A DNA stretch of 64,000 nt. Source: Actinomycetes bacterium. Lineage in GTDB: Bacteria; Actinomycetota; Actinomycetes; Mycobacteriales; Mycobacteriaceae. Location: the NCBI GenBank assembly GCA_023432405.1, contig JAEYUQ010000021.1, forward strand, positions 1 to 64,000. Reading direction: 5' to 3'. This document shows positions 59,537-64,000 of this stretch, piece by piece. The notes below the pieces were generated by a model. The model saw only the letters and a program-made list of their open reading frames with translations. It was not told where the DNA came from and did not search any database. The first letter of the stretch is position 1; each line of letters begins with the position of its first letter. A program made the position numbers and the translations under genes.

Positions 59537-60245
59537 GTTTAGTGGTCTCGGTACTTTCAGCTGAGACAGTGGAGCGAGTGCCTGCATGGGCCTCTTCGTC
59601 ATCTGTCTCAGCGTTTTCTCTATCTCCAACTGTATCTTCGGGTTCTACCAGCCCAAGATCCTTGATTTTCTGCTCCGGATCATCCTGATCGGCACTGACC
59701 ATCTGCTGCATAATCTGGCTAGTCTCATTGTCCACCACGGTGATAACGGCTGTACTTCCTAGCGTGGACCATCCCACCACGCGGTCACCATCGTCTTTCA
59801 CAACTCTGGAGGAGCGCAATTCGGTGAGAAGTTGTGTGGTGGATGCCGCTTTTGAGGCGTTCTCAAAGAACTGGAACTGTCCGACTTCGGCCCCCGTGCA
59901 TTGATAGGAATTCTTCAGGCCGCTGGGGCTGCAGGTGTCAAACTGCTCAAAAAGGCTGGGAGGAGCAAGGGTGGAAAAGCGTTCAGCCACTTCTGCGACC
60001 CCATTGTCGGATTCTTCATCTGACTCGTCGGTGGGAGCTTCCTGAGAGGTTTCAGATTGTGATGTCTGTGTGGACTCTGGAGCCGATGTGTCTGAGTTTT
60101 CGGTGGCAGAGGACCTAGGAGTCGCCTCCTTGGAAGACAACTCCGTAGATTGAGCGGCGTCGTCAGGGGAAGAAGAACATCCGGTAAGTAGTCCGAGTCC
60201 TGTAACGCCAGACATGATGAGTATGAGAAGTGCTCTGCAGGTCAC
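59514..60245 (-). CDS. Lipoprotein with Ser/Thr-rich linker, unknown function
   Basis: A 243-residue lipoprotein. The lipobox LTGC is at 20-23, followed by about 60 residues rich in Ser, Thr and Glu, then a folded middle part with two cysteines (DTCSPSG and YQCTGAE). A Glu/Asp/Ser-rich C-terminal tail follows. I do not recognise a family. The GTG appears to be leaderless. Located between the PDZ-Lon gene and the PPA1309 gene. Confidence 0.72.
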   Translation of the reverse strand: MTCRALLILIMSGVTGLGLLTGCSSSPDDAAQSTELSSKEATPRSSATENSDTSAPESTQTSQSETSQEAPTDESDEESDNGVAEVAERFSTLAPPSLFEQFDTCSPSGLKNSYQCTGAEVGQFQFFENASKAASTTQLLTELRSSRVVKDDGDRVVGWSTLGSTAVITVVDNETSQIMQQMVSADQDDPEQKIKDLGLVEPEDTVGDRENAETDDEEAHAGTRSTVSAESTETTKPNSADKS

Positions 60246-60253
60246 GATTCTTC

Positions 60254-60259
60254 ATTCTA
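60254..60259 (-). promoter_or_regulatory. -10 hexamer for the lipoprotein gene, leaderless
   Basis: TAGAAT on the minus strand lies 8 bases before the GTG at 60245. The bases between are purine-rich (GAAGAATC), so a weak ribosome site is an alternative. Confidence 0.45.
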
Positions 60260-60333
60260 ATCGGAGGAAGCCTCACTGAGTCCTCAGAATCAGGAGTCAG
60301 TGTTGCAGCGCTTATTCTTGCGGCACTTGACAT

Positions 60334-60843
60334 CTACTCGGATTCAAGGCTGTATCGCAGCGCCGAAATAACTCCGGGTGCCACCGAAGGACCACCTCGT
60401 AAATCAATATTGTCCTGGGCAAAGATTCCCTGTTCTTCTAGTTCTTCCTCGGTAGGACGGTTTTGAAGCAGAGTTACAGCTGGACCATTCTTCAATACTC
60501 CACTGAATAGACGGGCAGGGCGAGCATCATCGGAGGTGGAAGAAATATCTCGGAATCGGATTTCCTGAGCCAATATCACCCCCGCAATATCCTCTGGCCA
60601 AATTGCTCTGCTGACGTATTCCACAAGCTCAGGGCTACCTGCAAGGAGGTTTTGGGGTAACTCTTGAACCACGAGAGTCAAAGGACTGGAATCCTCCTCT
60701 TCGCCCAATACTGAGCTGATAAGGTCTGTGGGAACCAGCCCGAAAAGCGTTGGTGGTTGATCCCACCCTTCGGCATGAACAAACTCCACTGCCTCAAGCA
60801 TTGCTTTGTTCAGGGACTGTTCATCGGGTTCATACTCAGTCAT
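60334..60843 (-). CDS. PPA1309 family protein
   Basis: A 169-residue cytosolic protein of a family found beside UPF0182 and PDZ-Lon in actinobacteria; its function is unknown. AVEFVHAEGWDQPPTLFGLVPT and VSRAIWPEDIAGVILAQE are the conserved blocks. The ATG at 60843 has GAAGG about 7 bases upstream; the 46 residues upstream in frame are rejected as coding. It is divergent from the UPF0182 gene. Confidence 0.85.
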   Translation of the reverse strand: MTEYEPDEQSLNKAMLEAVEFVHAEGWDQPPTLFGLVPTDLISSVLGEEEDSSPLTLVVQELPQNLLAGSPELVEYVSRAIWPEDIAGVILAQEIRFRDISSTSDDARPARLFSGVLKNGPAVTLLQNRPTEEELEEQGIFAQDNIDLRGGPSVAPGVISALRYSLESE

Positions 60844-61045
60844 GACGCCACCTTCTTTATGGTCAGCTCTCACAGCTTGTCGGGCTTCAAGGGGAGGTCT
60901 TTTCCAGTCTCCTTGTCTCAGCATGAGCATCATAAGGGGTCCTGACAAGCGGGGCCGGAAAAGACGTCCTCTTATGGTCATTCAGAGGGAAAATACGTAG
61001 AGTGGGGAGCGTTATGCTTTAGCAATCATCATAAGGAGTTCCACC

Positions 61046-64000
61046 TTGGCGACGCCCCTGAGACCGCCCATGCCTACCATGAAGATGTCTAAACGATCAC
61101 TTGTCATCACAGTGTTAGTGATCCTCATTGGTCTTTGCATACCTGTGTCAGTGCAATTGTTTACCAATTGGCAGTGGTTTGGTGAGCTCAACTATCGCTC
61201 CGTATTTACCAAAGTATTATTGGTGCGGGTAGTGCTGTTCCTTCTTGTAGGCCTGGTTGCAGGGTTTATTTCCTGGCTATCCGGCTTCTTGGTATGGAAA
61301 TATCGCCCCTTGACTATCGCGGGGATTGATCCAGATTCGCCCATCCACCAGTACCGTGAGATGCTCAATCGGGGTATTAAGTCTGTGCTTACCGTGTTGC
61401 CACTGTTGGTGGGTATCATGGCTGGCTTTCTCGCTCAGAGTAGTTGGCAGACGGTTCTCCTCTTCCTTAATCGTCAAGATTTCGGGCATACCGATCCCCA
61501 ATTTGGCTTGGATTTAGGGTTTTATGCTTTCAGTTTGCCGTTATGGGTGCAGCTGTTAAGTGGCTTGTCCACCCTGGTTCTACTTGCAGTGATTATTTCC
61601 GTGGCTGGGCACTACATGACGGGTGCTATCTCTCTGGGGAACCGGCTCCTGGATAAGAAGGGAGGTATCTCCCCGGCAGCTCGTGTGCAGATTGTCAGCT
61701 GGGTGGGAGTGTGGATGGTTCTAAGGGCTGGGAGGTACTGGCTGGAGCGCTACACCCTGCTAGGAAACCGTCACACTGACTTTACGGGGGCGTCGTACAC
61801 TGATGTGAATGCACAGCTTCCTGCGCGCATTATCCTCATGGTGATTGCCGTGGTGGTGGCCGCCGCATTCTTTGCATCCATTGTGTTTAAGGATCTGCGG
61901 ATTCCGGTGTTGGCAGTGGTTCTCATGGTGCTCAGTTCACTGGTAGTGGGCGCAGCCTGGCCGCTGATGTTGGAGCAGTTCTCAGTAAAGCCAAACCGTG
62001 CTTCAAAAGAAGCCGAATATATCGGGAGAAATATTGAGGCAACCCGCTTGGCTTACGGCTTGACGGATGACAAGGTCACCTATGAAAAGGATTGGGGTGC
62101 TCGAGGGGCAGACGATGACGCGGTGGCTGCGGACTCTGCTACTTTGTCCAACATCCGTCTCCTCGATCCCGATGTTCTCTCCGCTACGTTCACTCAACAA
62201 CAACAGCTCCGTAACTTCTATGGTTTCCCCGAGGCTTTAGCTATCGATCGCTATGAGCAGGACGGGCAGTTGCGTGACTTTGTGGTGGCCGCTCGAGAAC
62301 TTGATCCCAACAGGCTTCAGGAAAACCAGCAGGACTGGATTAACCGTCATACTGTTTACACCCACGGCAATGGGTTTATTGCGGCTCAGGCCAACAAGGT
62401 TGATGAGGTAGCTCGCGATGTGGGATCTACCCGTGGTGGTTACCCTGTCTATAGTGTCACTGATTTGGCATCAAACGCGGCGAAGAAAAATGAAGGTGCG
62501 GACAAGATTGGTATCCGTGCAGATCAGCCACGTATCTACTACGGCCCGGTGATTGCATCTTCTAGAGATGGAGCTGACTATTCCATTGTGGGAGCAACCG
62601 CTAACAACGGTCCCGTGGAATATGACACCGATACCTCTACCTTCACCTATGACGGCAAGGGTGGTGTTCCCATCGGGAACATCTTTACCAAGGCTGCTTA
62701 TGCTCTGAAGTATCAAGAACTGAATTTGATTCTTTCAGATCGTGTTGGAGAGAACTCCAAGATCATCTACCAGCGTGATCCTCGGCAGCGTGTGCATGAG
62801 GTAGCACCCTGGTTAACCACTGATTCCAAGACCTATCCCGCTGTCATCGATGGTCGCATCAAGTGGATTGTGGATGGCTATACCACGTTGCGCTCTTTGC
62901 CCTACTCTGAGAACACGTCTTTGAGTAGCACCACGCGGGATGCGGATAACCCCAATGGAACCACTCAGGTTCTGGTGAATGATGAAGTCGGTTATATCAA
63001 CAACTCGGTAAAAGCCACAGTTGATGCTTACGACGGCACCGTAGAGCTCTACGAGTTCAATCCCCAGGATCCTGTTCTTAGGGCGTGGACTGCGGCTTTC
63101 CCCGGAACTGTGAAGCCTGAGTCAGAAATATCTGATGAGCTTCGCGCTCACCTGCGGTACCCCGAGGATCTCTTCAAAGTCCAGCGTCAGCTCTTGGCTA
63201 AGTATCACGTGGATGACCCCAAGGTGTTCTTCACTGCTGATGCATTCTGGTCGGTTCCCGGAGATCCCACTGCAGCCGAAAGTCTCAAGCAGTTTGACCA
63301 GCCTCCGTATTACATTGTGGCTGCCGATCCTAAAACGAATAAGCCCTCTTTCCAGCTCATCACTCCGTTCCGCGGCCTCCAGCGCGAGTTCTTGGCGGCG
63401 CACATGGCTGTGTCCTCTGATCCGGAGAACTACGGCCAAATCACCGTGCGTGTACTCCCCACGGATACCCAGACCCAAGGTCCTAAGCAGGCGCAGGACA
63501 CCATGATGTCCTCTGATGAGATCTCTCGAGACCGGACGCTTTGGGAAGGCAGCAATGACTTGAGGAACGGTAATCTGCTGACTCTTCCCGTGGGAGGGGG
63601 AGAAATCCTCTACGTAGAGCCTGTGTACTCTCAGCGTAAGAATCAGGCCTCTGCATTCCCCAAGCTGCTTCGAGTTCTTGTGAGCTACAAAGGCAAGATT
63701 GGCTACGCTCCCACAATTTCTGAGGCTCTGGAGCAAGTAGGTGTGGATCCGCGTGAGGCTCAAGATATTCAAGAAGCTGGGCTTCCTAAGCCGGAAGAAC
63801 AAACCGACCAATCAAACGACGACAATAAGTCTCAGCAGGAGAGTGCGGAATCGGCGTTGAAACCAGGTTCGGGGACTGAGCGAACAGCTATTTCCCAAAT
63901 CGACGACGCCCTTCGCAATCTAGAGCAGGCACGGAACGGCACCAATGAGGAATATGGCAGGGCTCTTGATGAACTCGATGCTGCAGTAAAGGCCTACCAG
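61046..64000 (+). CDS. UPF0182 family membrane protein (3' end cut by window)
   Basis: An open frame of 985 codons, running off the window end. UPF0182 proteins are about 950-1000 residues with seven membrane segments in the first third and a large external domain. NWQWFGELNYRSVF is the conserved N-terminal block. The C-terminal part has acidic, Gln-rich stretches (QTDQSNDDNK, QQESAESALK) followed by SQIDDALRNLEQAR. The start is a TTG at 61046 with AAGGAG 7 bases before it, which decides the start. The function of the family is unknown. Confidence 0.93.
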   Translation, partial: MATPLRPPMPTMKMSKRSLVITVLVILIGLCIPVSVQLFTNWQWFGELNYRSVFTKVLLVRVVLFLLVGLVAGFISWLSGFLVWKYRPLTIAGIDPDSPIHQYREMLNRGIKSVLTVLPLLVGIMAGFLAQSSWQTVLLFLNRQDFGHTDPQFGLDLGFYAFSLPLWVQLLSGLSTLVLLAVIISVAGHYMTGAISLGNRLLDKKGGISPAARVQIVSWVGVWMVLRAGRYWLERYTLLGNRHTDFTGASYTDVNAQLPARIILMVIAVVVAAAFFASIVFKDLRIPVLAVVLMVLSSLVVGAAWPLMLEQFSVKPNRASKEAEYIGRNIEATRLAYGLTDDKVTYEKDWGARGADDDAVAADSATLSNIRLLDPDVLSATFTQQQQLRNFYGFPEALAIDRYEQDGQLRDFVVAARELDPNRLQENQQDWINRHTVYTHGNGFIAAQANKVDEVARDVGSTRGGYPVYSVTDLASNAAKKNEGADKIGIRADQPRIYYGPVIASSRDGADYSIVGATANNGPVEYDTDTSTFTYDGKGGVPIGNIFTKAAYALKYQELNLILSDRVGENSKIIYQRDPRQRVHEVAPWLTTDSKTYPAVIDGRIKWIVDGYTTLRSLPYSENTSLSSTTRDADNPNGTTQVLVNDEVGYINNSVKATVDAYDGTVELYEFNPQDPVLRAWTAAFPGTVKPESEISDELRAHLRYPEDLFKVQRQLLAKYHVDDPKVFFTADAFWSVPGDPTAAESLKQFDQPPYYIVAADPKTNKPSFQLITPFRGLQREFLAAHMAVSSDPENYGQITVRVLPTDTQTQGPKQAQDTMMSSDEISRDRTLWEGSNDLRNGNLLTLPVGGGEILYVEPVYSQRKNQASAFPKLLRVLVSYKGKIGYAPTISEALEQVGVDPREAQDIQEAGLPKPEEQTDQSNDDNKSQQESAESALKPGSGTERTAISQIDDALRNLEQARNGTNEEYGRALDELDAAVKAYQ

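Noticed and set aside
60844..60981. 46-codon extension of the PPA1309-family gene
   Set aside because: Poor composition and a good ribosome site only at the ATG at 60843.
1..64000. CRISPR array, insertion sequence, prophage, tRNA or rRNA
   Set aside because: No regular spaced repeats, transposase or integrase frames, terminal inverted repeats or tRNA-like cloverleaf were seen on either strand.

Overview
This window is a stretch of conserved chromosome from a mycolic-acid-type actinobacterium, most likely a Corynebacterium or a close relative in the Mycobacteriales. The evidence is a propionyl/acyl-CoA carboxylase set with an epsilon subunit, MtrA-MtrB-LpqB, WhiB1 and WhiB2, SigH with a zinc anti-sigma factor, the arabinogalactan linker genes rmlD-wbbL, AdnA-AdnB, UvrD2 and a UPF0182 protein, in an order close to that of Corynebacterium and Mycobacterium genomes. 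G+C is around half. No rRNA, tRNA, insertion sequence, prophage or CRISPR array was seen. The species cannot be named from this sequence.

Layout. 1-4450: the end of a 2-methylcitrate synthase gene, the biotinylated alpha subunit of acyl-CoA carboxylase (minus), a Cj0069-family protein and a rhodanese (minus). 4618-7065: a large membrane acyltransferase with an SGNH domain. 7126-9641 (minus): maf, accE and a divergent accD. 9763-13911: birA, a PH-domain membrane protein, purK, purE and a patatin-like protein. 13977-18647: an LCP ligase (minus), then rmlD, wbbL and a GDP-mannose-type nucleotidyltransferase. 18908-24041: whiB2, a PF06262-like protein (minus), a DUF3499 protein, phosphomannomutase, mannose-6-phosphate isomerase, a DUF4259-like protein and tmk. 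24210-32896: mtrA, mtrB, lpqB, comF-like, hpf and secA. 33554-36805: HAD, DUF6912, rsgA and aroA. 36982-39193: a secreted Ig/Rib-like protein, sigH and its anti-sigma factor, bL37 and whiB1. 39707-45142: a small membrane protein, a PQQ-propeller protein, rhlE, DUF3107, DUF3152 and TIGR02569. 45165-55253: adnA, adnB, a potassium channel and uvrD2. 55103-64000: a cyclodehydratase-like protein, a YgjP-like metalloprotease, a DUF2342 protease, a PDZ-Lon protease, a lipoprotein, a PPA1309-family protein and a UPF0182 protein cut by the window end.

How the genes fit together. Most work on the cell envelope. AccBC, AccE and AccD with BirA make carboxylated acyl-CoA for fatty and mycolic acids; RmlD and WbbL build the arabinogalactan linker; the LCP protein can attach it; PMM, ManA and the nucleotidyltransferase supply GDP-mannose for lipomannans; MtrAB-LpqB and WhiB2 link envelope state to division. 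A second theme is stress and DNA repair: SigH/anti-sigma, WhiB1, HPF, AdnAB and UvrD2.

At least eleven genes show a TANNNT -10 hexamer 6-8 bases before their start codon, so leaderless transcription looks common here. I did not find a plainly new multi-gene system. The most unusual points are a loss of the Walker A lysine in AdnA, low-G+C patches inside adnA-adnB, an AccD without the usual glycine motifs, a 151-base antisense overlap between uvrD2 and the cyclodehydratase-like gene, a long hairpin after secA, and an operator-like cluster at the whiB1 promoter.
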